64,000 nucleotides of DNA from Galbula dea (Eukaryota; Chordata; Aves; Piciformes; Galbulidae): contig VWZX01019989.1 in assembly GCA_013399015.1 (NCBI GenBank), forward strand, positions 596,191-660,190, read 5' to 3'. Under the pieces are notes generated by a model. The model was not told where the DNA came from. It was given only the letters and a program-made list of their open reading frames with translations, and made no database searches. Each line of letters begins with the position of its first letter. The first letter of the stretch is position 1. The translations under genes were made by a program, and so were the position numbers. Positions 25,397 to 40,300 of the stretch are shown here, one piece after another.

Positions 25397-28300
25397 GTAC
25401 GTGAGGCCCGGAGGGGCGGGGAGGGGCGAGAAGCAGCCCCGCCCGCAGCGCGGGGCGGAGCGCCGGGCAGGGGGCGGGCGGTGAGGAGGCTCCGCCCTTC
25501 CTCTCATTTCAGTGGAGGGCGTAGGGGGTGGGTGTTGCCGTGTTTGAGGTGTGAGGTTGGTTGTGAGGGTCGTTCTTAGAGTCTGTTCCGGGTCTTGACC
25601 CGGCCAGGTGACCTGGGGTGCTCTTTGCCCTCTTTGGGCTGAGTGAGGGGTTGTGCTTGGTTCAGTCGCTGTGGAGACTGTAAGAAGCCCCGTGGTGTCT
25701 AGGAAATGGGCTTTGACAGGCTGGAAGGGCTGTAGTTTTATCCTGCAGGGCAGGAGTGTAGGGGACTGGGATTTAAATAAGGGCATGCACCTCAACAGCT
25801 CTTCTGCCATTTAAACGTCTGTAACAGAGTCAAAAAGCATGCAAAAGAGTGTTAGACTTACAAATACTCAAAAGGCTATTTAGGATTTTAAAAACTGATT
25901 GGGGAATCTTTTGGTAATTTAACATTCTGGCTGTTTGCAGGTGGTTCTTGGTTTGCTGTAATGGTGGGACTTAGGGCCTGTGTTTGAAGAACCTGTGCAA
26001 CCTGCCTTTTGTGTGGTTCCCACTTACCTTACCAGTCCTGATCATCACCCCTGAGAGCAGGTGCTGCTTGGAAAATCCTCTCCCTTAATCTGGCCTGTGT
26101 GTCACCCTTGGGTGTAGTAGAGTTAATCTAGTGCAGTGGTTAGTCTCATGGTGTTGAACCTTTAGTCTTTTCATATCATATAATAAAACTTTGGTCAACT
26201 GCATAGTGACCTGTGCTACCTGTAGGCTCTCACCACCAGCCACTGAAGTTGGATTTAGTTATTTTTTCATGGCTTAGGTGAGAGAAGTGTGATTGGTGGT
26301 ATTGGTAAAACAGAGATAAAGGGGGGCTCAGTGATGGCTAGCAAAATGCTGCCCTGTTTTTGACTTTCTTTTCTTTTCTTCAGGAGAAGACTGATGTGGA
26401 GGGAACGCTGTTTGTTTACACGAGGTGAGGACATAATGTTTCAATGTCTGCAGATGAAACCTGTGGATGTGGAAAAGCTAGTTGGGATGGAGCATGGCTG
26501 AATGGAGTAAAATGCTCATCCTTGTTCAAGGGTGAAAGAAATTGAAATTGGCAGAGGCAAATGTGATGAAGAAAATGCTGGGAAGGAGAAGTCACCTTGT
26601 ATTTGGATAAGACTTCCAAAAGTGATTTAAATCTCAATATGTGTAAACCATAGAAATCTGTTGTGTTGTTTTAAATAGGTTGTAGTGTTTGCAGTTTACT
26701 GGGTTCAGATTTGTTTCATTTTCTGTTGACTCCAATCCTGTAATGCAGGATCTTGTGCTTTGGATTTCAGAGAGAAATCCACCCACCAGGAAATACCAGA
26801 AATGGCACTTTTCCCAAATGTTTAGCCATCATCTTTTCCTTTAGTTTCATACTTAATCTGAGAGTAGTATTTCCTGTCAGGATCATGAAAGTTTTAACAC
26901 CTTACATGAGTAAAAATTAATAAAAATTATCCAAGTTACTTGAGTGTTATTTCATTAATAAGCATATTAATTGTTTATTATTAATTAATAATAATAAAAA
27001 CAAGTATTAATAAGCATAATGCTTTAGAGTCATGGACTCATAGAACAGTTTGGGTTGAAGTGGCCTCTAAAGATGATCTACTCTAACTCCACTGCTGCAA
27101 GCAGGGGCATCTTTCACTGCATCAGGTTGCTCAAAGCCCTATTCAACCTGACCTTGAACACTTCCAATGATGAGGCTTCCATAGCTGCTCTAGGCAACCT
27201 GTTCCAGTGTCTTACCACCCTCACTTTTGTTCTTATGCTTTAGATAGTGTGGGAAATCCTATGTGGGCTGTCTGTAACCTGAATGTTAAAATATATACTT
27301 GCTGTGGCCTGTGACTGAATCCTTCTAATTGCTGTTTTCTACTAGAAACTAGAGGGTAGATGATGGTACTTGAGGGATGTGATGCTGATGTTCTGGGACA
27401 AAGCAGTGTTTTGTAACATTTTGCTTGTTCAGAAGTTGTAGGCCTTATAACTTAGAGAAAACTGAACATGCAGATATGATTATACTGTGATAAAATCACT
27501 GGATCTCCAATGGTAGTATCCCAGATGTGGCAGACTCTCTTTAGCTATTGTGAGACCAGTGGCGCTTCTGTTATTTCTCATATGTAATGTAGGGTTTTGA
27601 CATAATTAAAATGATTATACAAATCACTACAAGAGTAAATTGTTATTTCCTTGGCAACAAAATTAGATTTTTGTACTATCTCTTAGAAACAAAGAATTTG
27701 GAGAAATATACAACAAAGAAATTCTAGTAATTTCTCTTTTCCTTGGTTTGATGTGATTTCTACTTGATAATTTTCAGATCGGCTTCTCCAAGGCATGGTT
27801 TCACTATCATGAACAGACTGAGCATGGAAAATCGAACAGAACCTATTACTAAAGATCTTGATTTCCAGCTGCAGGACCCTTTTCTACTGTACAGAAATGC
27901 CAGATGTAAGTACGTGGTATGTTGGCTTAACTATTGAAGAAATCAGCTCCTCTTCAGAGTCTGTTCTTGGTTAAGGCAGGCCAAATTATTAGATTACAGC
28001 TTTCAGGGGCTGAAACTAGCTGATTAAAAGCTACAATTGAAGGAAGACATGCTCCTTTTTAATGTGTTGAAAGAGAAGAGTTGCTCAGTGCTTACTAGAA
28101 TGCCACTTCTCTAGAGAAAGTATTAGAATGTGCTTAAAAGTAATCTCTTCGTTTAGCTGCAAATAGTAGACTTTATGGTCATGTGTATGTGATGGGGGTA
28201 GAGACTCACAGAGATAGCATGTGTGTTCTGAATATACCCCAGTCATTCTTGGGAAACCTCACCATAAAGCAGATATTCTGAGGGTTGGAGTAATATTTGT

Positions 28301-31300
28301 AGTGTTGGTTTTCTGCATAAAAATAGAGAAATGCAGCCAATTTAAACCCTGTCTTCTGCTCCAAAATACTGTGCTTATAGCGGGTTGGAGGCAGGTTACT
28401 TCTCAACTGTTAGGGGTGACTCCTGACAACACAGTGTGGAGCCTCATTTAAACCCTGATGAAAGACAAAGTTTTGTCTTTGTGCACTGGGGATGCACAAG
28501 AGTTTAGGGAAGAATACAGCTGTGACAGCTGACCCCAACTGACGGAAGGGATACCTCAGACCATATTTGGGCTCTTTGTTCACCTTGCATGATTATCTTT
28601 ATACAAGAATTAGCGAGTGTCAGGCAAACTGAGAACTAAGTGGGAGATGTGAGAAAGCTGTGGTTTTATGTGCAGATATGCATACAGACTGTTACAATGT
28701 GCAATTATATGAGAATAAGCAGTTATAAATATACAGTTTGTATCTGTACTTAGAAGGAGAGCTGTAATGTGATCTGTATGTTGTTCTTCATGCATAAAAG
28801 CAGGTTGCAGAAATGTTATATGTGAGCTGTGGTGCAGAAGTGTTCCCTCTGGATGAAGTAAAAGCAGAGGAAATTCATGGCATACAAAGCAGCCCAGTTT
28901 GATAATCTGCTAGACCTTCTTACTTTATAAACTAATTTGGAGTTACAAAGTATATCAAGAGGGAATCCTGTTGTTCACACACACTGTGTGGTAGAAGAAA
29001 TAACATTTTAAATAACCTAAATGAGACTTCTGTTTTTGAGAGTGTTTGATAGGCTGGCAAAGAATTGAAATTCCCAAAGAAAGTGAAAAGAAATGCAGAC
29101 ATCTCCAGGCTAACCTAGACTAGACCAGGCATTAGGATTTTAAGTACCATGAGACCATCTGGTTTTGAAGTTTTTTCTACGTATATGTAATCTTTTTCTA
29201 TCTCATTTTGAAATTTCATTAGAAGTTTCTATATGCATATACTAATATCTAGCTTTTGAAATCTCATCTATTATTTTTTCCATTTTGTTGAGACAGTTGG
29301 TGTAAAGAAAAATTATTAGAAGTTGTCATAACTCTATGCTGACAGGAGCAAAGACAGTCTTTGGTCTGGTTACTGCATGTGAACTGTGATCTGTTTGGGT
29401 TTTTTATTAGAAGAAGTGGAAGTTGTCAGTGGTGCAAGCTTTATTCACTAAGAGGTGTCAGAATTTTAGATTTGCAGGGTCTCAAGTGAGTTTCTGAGCA
29501 GGGAGCCTCTGTTCAAGTAACTTGCCTGGGGCTTTATGGCTAATTGTGCAACAGCAAAATGCAGAAGGCTTCTTTTCCAGGTTCTTCTGGCTAGGCAGTG
29601 GTTCTTTCAGGGTAGTTACTGCTGAACTGTGTTTGCACAGCATCAGGGCCTTCTCTGTTTCTCACACTGCCCTGCCAGTGTGTAGGCTGTGGGTGCACAA
29701 GAATTTTGGAGAGGACAGAGCAGTGACAGCTGACCCCAACTGACTAAAGGTGTACCCCAGACCATATGACATGCTTAGCAATAAAAGCTGGGGGAGGAAG
29801 GAGGAAAAGGGGGAAGTTTGGAGTTCTGGCATTTGTCTTCCCCAGTAACTAAGTAATATCTGCCTGTAGATGGAAAGTAGTGAATGAATTCCTTATTTTG
29901 CTTTGCTTGCATGCACAGCTTTTGCTTTACCTGTGAAACTGTCTGTATTCTCAATCCACAAATTTTCTTGATTTTTGTCCTTCCAATTCTCTCCCCATCC
30001 CACTGAGGGGAGTGGCCTGTGTGGGGCTGAGCTGCTGACTGGGGTGAACTCTCAACTCCTACACTCAGAATTTGTCAGTGACAACCTGAAAATAACATCT
30101 TTCAGCTTAGCATCTCTGAGCCGCAAGATCTTAACAGCTTCTTGACCTCGTGGCACTCTGACTCTATCATTCCCTTGAGTGCAACCATGAAAAAGGAAAT
30201 AACAAGATTCCCAGCCAGTGTATCCCTGTTTTGTGAAGTCATCCTCAGCCTGGCTATGTGAGTCTGGGTTTTTACCCCAGCTGTTTGATCCAACCATGGG
30301 TGAATCCATATCTGTTTTTTAATTTGAGAATTTTGTTGGTTAAGGCAGTCCAAATTATTAGATTACAGCTTTCAGGGGCTGAGACTAGCTGATTAACAGC
30401 TACAATTGAAGAAAGACATGCTGAAATATAAATCTTCAGAAAGAAGATTTTTATTTGCTTTGTCAACAAAATCTGCAAATTTAGGACTTCAGTAAGTATC
30501 AGATGTGTTTCAGGTGTCAGGATGAACACATCCCTAGTTATAATAGACCCTAGCTATTTTAACTTGCAAAATACTCTTATGAAGGCTTAATCATTAGTTC
30601 TTCAAGAAAACCATAGGTCTTGGGACTTTGAAGGAAAAACTGTTGTTTTCTCAGATTTTAATGGAAACATCTGTGTTTCCAGAGCAAACTGGTATTACAG
30701 ACCCATAGAAGAAAAGTTATTTACAAATTCCTTTGACTTTTCCAGGTTTTCTTTAGGTTCCTACAGATTGTTCACATGGTGATTTCTCCACTGAGATGCC
30801 AATACCTCTAGCCCTTTCTTCCTTACTGTGTTATTTCAAAGCCTTTGCTACATAAGATAAAGGAACCTGCCCGTATTACGTATCTGTTTTTACTAGGGTC
30901 TCATCCAAACACAATTCTGAATATCTGAATACTAGTACTCGTGTTTTGCCTTCTTATACAACTTATCTTTATAATTTGTGCAAAACTAAGGCTTCAGACT
31001 CCTTCTTTATTAAAGGTAATTTTCATCCAAAATCAAGATTTTCTTGTTTAGACCCTAATCTTACAATATTATATTTTCATCTCTTGCTTCCAGATACTGA
31101 CAAGGAGTACTCTGTAATAGCTGTGTACAGTCTGGCAGTGATACTTAATGGGATCTGGAAACAAGTTATCTTTTTCTGTCCTTTTATTTTACTTGGTTAC
31201 TTCTTAATCTATTTTTCATACATAGTTTCTTTTTAAATATAACAAAACTAGTAGAGTTTCCGCTGTTTTTCTGATTGGCATAGTTGCACTCCCATGTAAC

Positions 31301-34300
31301 AGGACTTAATGTTTGGGTTTGGTGACAATGTCAAATTCAGAAAAATATGAAAGCTAGCATTTGGAGGAATAAAGAAGTCCTGCCTAGTGTTTTGTTTCTT
31401 CCAATATTCTGAATGTTTGTTGAAACAAACTTCATTTCAGTACAGCTGAATATCTATGACTGGTTGTATCACACAGTCTAAAATAAATGCTCTTGGCAAC
31501 AAAAGGTGGTGCCTTGTGTACTGGACAAGTATGCCAACTTTTTGTTGTGTTATAGCTATTATTTTGAAAAGATTGCTTTGCATTCAAATATGATTACAGT
31601 AGAAAAAACTTTCCAAAATTATACACAGTAACTAAGTTTTATGAATATTAAAATAAGAAAAATAATGTTTTGATCTTACTTTTTACTTTATTGCTTTTTG
31701 TACTTCTTCCATTGTTCCTGGTGATCTTAGTCATCTAAAGTTGAAATACTGTCTAAGCACTGTTGCAGGCACCTACAGTCTAATCCCAGGATTTTCCAAC
31801 CTGGATTTGGGATCCATGCCAGTTAATGTTTGCACTGATCCACTATTTCACAGAAAAGTTTAGTTTGGGAAATCTGTTAGGCTAGAGCTAGGGTTATTTG
31901 TTTCAAAGCCAGGAGGGAAGCTCAAATTGCAGATTTTAATGCCAGAAGAAATCCTGTCCAGCAAGAAACAGAAGATTTATGGATCAAATAGATATTTTCA
32001 ATGTGAACTTTAAACTTATGTAGTTAGCTGCAATTTTAGACCCTTTCTGAGAGCAAGACAGTAGTTCTGGTTTTGTTTTGATCATCTAACTTTTAAGTTT
32101 CTTTTAAAAATTCCTAGGTTCTGTATTTGAGTAATCTTAACTACATAATTACTACTTTTTTCCTTAATTCTTGGTGGTATTTATTTTGAAAACTGGTGTT
32201 TAGAGCCTGTTCCTTAAGACGTGATGCTGATTGATATGAGATAGTTCAGGAGAAATGCATTACTGCAAATCATTAGTTTTAATAACTTTTAGCACTGATC
32301 AGATTTTTTAATAAGTTCATTTTCTGCTTTTAGTACTGATCGGATATATATATATAGCACTTACTTGCCTCTATTCATAGCTGTGTATTGTGCCAGATGT
32401 ATACTGGGTCAGTGAATTATTTCTTGAGTTGACTGATTTATATTTTTGTCACTGAATACTGTCTTTCACATTTACAGGACATAGAAAATTTGGTGAACAT
32501 GGAGTTGCATATCTTACAGCTAGCTTCACCTTGAGCATTTCAGCTACTAAAGTACCTTCTAATAGTTAGTATGCTAATTATGACCATGATCCGATACAGG
32601 TTAATTGGGTGCTTTCATGCACCTTAGCAAGTGGAAAAAGAAGTAATGTGACACATCAACGAATAGTCTCTAACTGATTAAATTCTATACCTGTTTGGAC
32701 CGAAAGTTACTTTTTGTTTCTGTGCCACATTTGTAGTAAGGCCTTTGATCACGTCATCCCCTGGGCTGAAAACTGAATGAAGCTTCCTAGTCAACTGTGG
32801 CATATTTTTATTGAACTTGAGCTTTTGCAGAGGTTCAGGAAGTGGTACAAAAGCAGGCCAGGCATGCCTAGTTTTGGTAATAATTGTCTAGACATACCTG
32901 ATACTACATAACCTCATACTACTTTCAGTTTAACCTGCCACCACATGTCTGTCAGAACTGTGAAAATTTAGTGCTATTTTTGTAGATTCCCGCACTGCAA
33001 AAACATCCAGTACACGGGATGGGAGAGAGAGGGAAGTTTGCCAGGTGCCCAAAGAAGCAGTGTAAGTTTAGGGGTTTATTTGTTTGGGTTTTTTCCTCTG
33101 CAGGTTATAATTATTTATGTATGAAAATCTTTCCAATTATATATTTGTGGGCAACTGATTGTAAAATGTTTACGAAAAGATAATGGTGCATACTTTCCTC
33201 AAACTATTATTTTTCATTCTTAAATTCTATTTACAGCATCTTAGAGCCCTCTCAAATAGAAAAATTCCTCTTCTTAGAGATGGATTGTGGCTCATTTCCA
33301 TTCATTCTTCTGAGTAAATACCTCTTGGTAAAAAATACTAAATAGGTACCAAGTGTCCCACTTCTGTAGGCATTTCTGAAGACCCATGGACCCTGCAAGT
33401 AGCATTTCTTTTGTAAAGAACATAATAGTTTAAAGACTATTAGAAATTTACTTCCAAAGGGAAAGCAGACAACAACAGTAAGATAAATTGCATGACAGTA
33501 AAAATGATTATGTCATGAAAACCAATTTTCTTTTGGATACTACAGTGTCTCTTTTACCCTGAAGTATGTTCTTAGTCTATACTACATTATATATTCTGTA
33601 ATTCAGTATTTTAAATCTTTTCTTTCTTCTGAAATGTGTTTTTATTTGAGAATGGAACCAATATTTGGTGGTTATGTTTACTTGTGTATATATTTAGGTT
33701 CAAACTTCTGCATATTGACCAATAAACAACTACTTGCTCAATTGTTTCCATTGAGACAGGCACAATAGATATTTTAGGCTTTGTTTTCACAACATAATAG
33801 AGTTTCTGTTTGTTTTTTGGTTTTGGTAAAAATATTAGTTTGAAGTGGAGAACGTTATTTATTAGCTTCCTACCTGCCAGCGTACAGTATCTGGTCCAGT
33901 AACAAATAACCTCAAAAGAATGAACAGAGTAAATTGAAATGTGTATTCAGTTGATTATTTCTCAAATGCTCATTGGTCTTTCTGAACTTTGAATGAAGCT
34001 TCATCCAGTTTGTAGTCTTTTTCTCTGAATTCAGTCGTATGCTGATTCAGAAATATTACATGACTTTCTGCTGCTTCATCATTAAGCAAAATGCACTGCT
34101 TTTGTCACAGCTAATAACCTTCAAAAGATTGGTTTTGTTAAGTTTGATTACAAAATTTTTTTTCTGGCCTGCTAGAATCTGCATGTTTTGTTGAAGAAAT
34201 AGTTCTGTAGTTTACAACTCTGAAAAATATTTGGAACAAAAGTGTTTGAAAAGTGAAAGCTCAAACTATAGAAATTGAAAGTGATTTTGGCAGAAGGGCC

Positions 34301-37300
34301 TTGCCCTTGTTAGAGGTATGTTCCTCCCAGTCTCTTGTTTGCTAAACAGATTTGGCTGAAGCTTTTTTTTTTTTTTAAGCTTGCCTGAACTGACTACTGC
34401 CATTTGTTCAGAATACAAATGCTTGTGGTTTACCTGAGGTTCTGTCCTTGGAGACGTTTTTGTCTCAGAGAAATAAACAAATTGCTCCTCCTTCTTCCCA
34501 TTCCACTTTCTCTCCTTCCATCAGCATTATGAAAATTCATTTTGCATCCAGCAAGACAGAACAGCAGCAGAGGTCACAATTATCTTCCCTGGGTGTTACG
34601 GACCTTAAAGTGAAGCTTTTTTTGCTGAGAGCGTTGGAGTGCTAACATTGTTATTTAGGTATTATTTTCTTGTTTAGATTTAGAAAAGAGATAAACTGAA
34701 AATATGTTAATGTTGTAGTAAGAGTTACTTCTAAAGCCAGAAAAATAAGGTCACAGCATGAGCTTTGTCATGTGCATGCTTTTCTTTTTTTTAAACCTGT
34801 TTTAATGTTTGTGTTCAACTTAACTATTTTATAGTTTGTCATGTGCAAATTTTCTTCAGAAAACCAAACAAATAGGAGCAGGAAGACCCTTTCTTATCAG
34901 AATCATAGAGACAATCTCGTTTTCCGTGTGAGATGCTGTCTAGTGCTTAGCTTACTGACTTCCTTATACCTACACTCAGAAATTATCTGTTCTGAGACCA
35001 GTTTATTGGAGAATATATAAAAGCATTGCTAATTCCCGACTACATTTCCCACTTAGTTCCTCCCTTTGTGGTCTGTACATTCATCTATTAATGATTTGAA
35101 TGTGCTTAGAAGATGGTAAAAATTGCTTCAGAATGTCAAGAAAAATAATGACCTGCCCCTTGGAAGTGGTATAGATACCAATTTGCATTTTTATAAATGC
35201 AAATATAAAACATGTACATTTATATATTAGATTTTTGTGCTCTCATTTTAATTTTCAAGGATGCCTACTAATCTTTAATGCTTGCCTGCTGAGATATGAA
35301 AATATTGTAACTTCACAGCTTTACTAACCACTTATTTTGCAATCAAGCGTGGATGAACTTGCAGCAGTGCTGGCTCAAGGCAGGTGATTTTTTGAGATTG
35401 GGAGTGATGATCTTGTTGTTTGGTAGTTAGTTGGCTTGCCTAGTCTAGCGTATACAACCTGATACACCTGTTCTTGAAATCTGTAATTAAATTTTGCTTG
35501 AGTCTATGTAAGCAGGAGTGGATTTTCAGCATAGTGAAAGGGACAGGATAATTTCTTGTACAAAAGTATGTGTATATGCAAATTACTTGAAAAAATAAAT
35601 TTACTGGAAAAGTGCCATGTAATATATTTTTTTTCCTGTGGTAATTTGTAGTTTATCATAATTTTTTTTTTCCTAACTCTCCATATTGCTGAAGCTAGCC
35701 TTATTTTGAGCAGGAAGCTGGAACTGGAGAGGCCCAACCAAACTGAATAATTAATGTGGTTCTAGAATTAACAGGTATTGGTAAATTCAGCTTTAGAGTA
35801 TTTGGGATTTTTTTGTGCTAATTGTGGAGGCTTGAAGTAGTTAACATAGTTATGTCATTTAGGTTTTCAGGGTTCAAATAAAAAAACCCACCAAAAGAAA
35901 ACAACAAAAAGAAGCCAAAAAAACCCAACCAAACAAAAAAAAAACAAACCAGAAGAGGAGCTGTAATATCCCTCTTGTTTGTTTTTAGAGCAAAAATTTT
36001 TTAAGAGTATTTTTAAATTTAAAGTATTTTAAATTAATTTTAAATTTAAATTTTTTAATTAAAATTTAGTTGTTCCAGAGCTGCCTTATTATTCATATTT
36101 TCTTTTAAACTAAAGAGAATACATGTTTTTCAGTGGAAGTTGTACATGCCAGTTGTAAAAGCCTTAAGATTAAAATACAAGTTTTGATGCATTAAACCGT
36201 GTCCCTTGTCACGCCACCCAGTTCAGCACAGATATCCTTTTAGGAAAGTCTCAGTTGAAATGTATGCTTCCTCACCTTTTCTTCCCTGAGTGAAGATTTG
36301 GTACCTGTTGTGGAAGTCTGTGACTGAGCAAAGCAAACAATTTAGAATGCTTTGGGGTTGTAAAGTGGCTTTTCGAAACTGTAACTATGATGACTGCAGC
36401 CATCTTTTTTCTCTAACGATGTGTTTCAGTTGTGTGATACTTTTGGGGACATGATTTAGTGAGCATGGCAGTGCTGGGTGGACAGTTGGACTTGATCTGA
36501 GGTCTTTTCCAACCATAATGATTCTTTGATTCTATGAAGGTGGTAGAACAAAAAGAAGTGTAAGGAAAAGAAGTACAGTAATCCTAACATAGGTTTTCAG
36601 TTATATGGAGCTATGGAGTCCAATCTGAAAGAGAAACTGTATTGTCATGCGAGAAGAAACAGGCGAAGGAGCTAAGATAACAAAGCTATGTTGTTTTCTG
36701 ATGGCTAGTAATTATTTTGTGTATAGTGGAACTTATCCCTGCTTGGGCAAACAAATCATTAGGAAAAGTACATGCAATAGAGATAAAAGTATGCATCAGG
36801 CATCCTGCAGTTGTGGGTGAGTTTCTGTATGGAATGGGAGGAGTACAATACTGCTGGGCACAGTCTTTGTTTCCCATTTATGGATGTCAGCATATTAGCA
36901 ACATATTAGCTTGTCTGGACATTTACTGCTGAGAGTGTACTGCCAGGGCTGGGAATTCCAGACATCTTTTCAAGATAAGATAGGCATATGATGCAGAAAA
37001 GCTCAAGAGTTCAAGTTGGAACAGATTATTTTTTTTTAAAGAGGTTATTTTCATGTGACTACCTGTATACCCTCTACTTCATACACACCTCCTTGTATAG
37101 CATTAAATGGCAGATATTTCCAGATCAGTGTAAACATGTACGTGAATGCCTACATATTTCTTCTGCAAATGAAAATATTAGAGCTAGCTGCTTTTTAGAA
37201 ATCTGTTGCATAACTCCCTTCTCACATTCATCACTTCACATGCACACACGTGCATTTAATATTTAGCTTTTGTATGTGTTAAACTTCTTTGCCTTTTTGC

Positions 37301-40300
37301 CTACCAAAAAGCCTTTTTATTCTGTACCTTATACTTACATGCTTTTTTTTCTCTCATGTTCATTAGGTGCTCAAAAGGCAATGTATTACTGAAAGAAGTT
37401 GTTGATCTGCTTAACCCCACAGATTCGAGAATTACCAGAATTATCTATATCCTCTGGTAATGTGATCACACATACAGGACTTCACAGTATATTATTCCCA
37501 ACTATTGATGGAAGCTATTACTGTATTTTCAGACATTACACAAACTGGGTATAATAATAGGGTATGCATATCCTAGCAGATAGATGCCAGTACAGTTTGC
37601 GTGCACACAACTGGGTAATGTTGTCTTACCTCCAGGTTTGATGTAGAAGCAGTTAAGCTGAGTTTCATGCACCAGCTTCCCCTTATACTTTGTGTCAGGT
37701 TCGCCTGGCTGGTGGCTGGGTAGTTGGTGATACGCTTGCCGAACCAAGGCTTGAAACATTTTAAAATTCCAAGGAGTGTTGAAACAGCTGAACCTCAAAG
37801 TATTTTCTGTATATAGTAAAGGTAAATTCCTTTTGGTCAATTGTTTCTTTCTTCAGAGTTATTTTATAGAACAGCCTTGTACAGAAGTTAAAACCTGAAT
37901 GTTGCTTTAAACTACTGACAGCTTGGTCTGTTTGCTAGCTCTTTGAAACCTCTGCAGTATATCTTACATTATCCTTCCTTTCCTTGTTCTTTACTCCTAA
38001 TCCTTTTCTTGTCCTCTGTGCCTTGTGCTCGGTTGAAGCCTTCTCCTCCCCCTGTGGTTTTTCAGGAAAATTTGGATTGAGAAGTGAAGATAATGGGCGC
38101 CATCCACCCGTCAGCTCATCACCTCACCGAGCCATGACGATCTCTGGTTTCTGTATATCAGCACGAACTTCTCTGATAATGTGCTCTTGGGCTTGAAAAA
38201 AAATAGGTTTGTCTAGCAGGGGGTGGACTTCACTCCTGACATGGCCAGAAAACTTCTCTTGGAATGTGAGCTTGCTCACTCACACTCTTTATATGTGTGT
38301 GTATATATAAAAAATATTTGTAACCTTCTCTCAAAACATGGAAGATAAATATGCCAGCACGTGTATCCCACAGCATGTATACAAGCTACCCACTTCTATC
38401 TAATACTGGTTTAATACAATCTCTGGAGTGCCTCATCAGCTCTCTTTTCATCAAAATAAGCCTTAAATCGGCAGTAAACAATACTTTGCAATTACAGGAG
38501 GAAAAAAAGAAAGAAACCCTTCTCAAGTATAAGAGAGCATACCCTTTAAAGGACAAGGAATGTGTTCTATACAGAAACACAGTGCAACTGCTCCAGTGAA
38601 ATTCCACTAAGGCTGTAAATGCAGTGTTGCTTTTTTGTCTTAACTGGCACACAAACTGGTAACAGTATTGTGCTTAGTATTTGCTGTTTGTTGTGCTTTA
38701 GTGATTGTGGTTGAAGCCTGGTTGTTGGTTTTGCAATGCAGAACTTGCTCTAACAGAATTTAACAAAATGGAAATATGAAATCATAATGTAGTGCTTAAA
38801 ATCAGTCTTTTTTAAAAAAATGTGTGATTTACCTGCTAACTTCATCATCTTGGACATGCATACTCCTACGTCTTTTGGAGCCTGTTTTAGTAATCCTTTT
38901 GCATAGCAGAGATACTATTTATATGAATTAAAACCAAACAGTAATCCTGTAGCCTGGGGAAAAAAAATGTAAAAGATGTAAGACATGCTTCAGGTCAGAA
39001 GTCAACAATAAAGGGACTAGGAAGATTCTGCCTGTGAATCATCTGGTGCTGGTCATTGTCTTAGGATATGGACTTTCAGTCTGAGCTCCACCAATTTTTT
39101 TTTTCTCTCCATCAAACTGCCTTTCAATATTGTTTGCCTAACAACATACAGTGTTAAATCCTCTACACAGGAATGTGTAGCATCTGTCAATGAAGAGCTT
39201 AGTGAAATTTTGTAACGGTTAGAAAAGGAGAAAAATAATACTGAATTTTTATGTAAGTATCATATGCCTTCCTGCAGTGTTTGCTTCTTTCTTTTTTTCT
39301 TATTGTCACCTTTCACATGAATATTTTGTGCATCTCTCTTTCAAACAGAAAAAAAAATAGAGATTCAAATTTGCACTGAGAGAGTTAAAAGCTGAAGGAG
39401 GGAAGAGACTGAGGAAGCAGAAGGTGATTACTGATATGTTTTATTCCTGAAGAACTATGCATGAGCTAGTGAAATACCACTGACTTCTGAAGCAAAATGA
39501 AAGATGCACTTTTCTTTTTTCTTTTTTTTTCTTGTAATGAAAATCACCTAATGCAAAATTCCAAATTTTTATTTTACTTTAAATGTGTCTGTATTTTATA
39601 TTCAGGGATTCAAAATTGCAGGATACCTCCCAGTGCTGCTATTGTGAAATACCTAGCTGCTAATATAAAATGTGTTTTTCTGTTGGAGTACAGGTTTAAA
39701 ACAGGGAAATGCTTACTGCTTAAATTGCATTTTCTTGGTGGCAAACTTGATCTCAGGAGTACCTTCTGTTTCTCTCTCTGTACATATACCCACACAGAAT
39801 GCCTTGTGTGTAAGAAGGCACAAAAGTCAGTAAACTGCTAATGTTTGTAGTAATCTGAACACTAACTTCAATGGTTAAAATAAAGTTCCAAGAGATTTAC
39901 AAGTACATTAAAAAAGAATTACAACAATCAAAAAAAAAGGCAATAAGGCAGTTCAAAGGGGTGGCATTTGTATCTTTGTGTAAGAAATTAGTAACTTGCA
40001 ACTCTCACAAGAATAAAGTAGGTCATTAAAAATATTTTAAACATTTTTATTAGTACTTCAAGAAGAAATTTAATGATCCTTCAGTTTTCAAGCATGTGAA
40101 AACACAGTGGCCGTATGTGAATAATAAAGGATCCAAGGTGCAGCCATCTACTGAAATTTAGCTTCTAAGCACAGTGAACCTACCCACAACTGGAGTAACC
40201 CTATTACTGTTTGCCTGTCATGTGAGAACAGTGAAAGTCCTTTCTGTGCCTGTGAAATTGTATCACTAAAAATCATACATATATTTCGAAAGGGAACTCT

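Larger units (their letters stand above)
24755..25620. promoter_or_regulatory. DCP1B: CpG island and promoter region of DCP1B
   Basis: The G+C and CpG density jumps far above the surrounding AT-rich DNA and stays high across the 5' flank, exon 1 and the start of intron 1. GC boxes (Sp1-type) occur at 25131-25136 and 25155-25160 upstream and at about 25413-25428 in the intron. An inverted CCAAT box (attgg, 25199-25203) lies about 40 bp before the start codon. No TATA box is visible, which fits a broadly expressed housekeeping promoter. The exact transcription start cannot be read from sequence. Divergent transcription is possible, but no first exon is recognisable on the minus strand. Confidence 0.85.

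Noticed and set aside
25151..25810. 219-codon minus-strand open frame, the longest minus-strand frame in the window
   Set aside because: It lies antisense to DCP1B exon 1 and its CpG island, where GC-rich composition suppresses stop codons. Its peptide is Pro/Arg-rich without any recognisable domain.
32738..32790. Short resemblance to CR1 RT ('gtaaggcctttgatcacgtc')
   Set aside because: Only a few dozen bases resemble the SKAFD segment and the flanks do not continue the match, so it may be chance.
36000..36070. AT-only self-complementary stretch as a possible origin or hairpin
   Set aside because: Overlapping TTTAAA/AATT words are expected by composition in such AT-rich sequence, and no defined stem-loop stands out.
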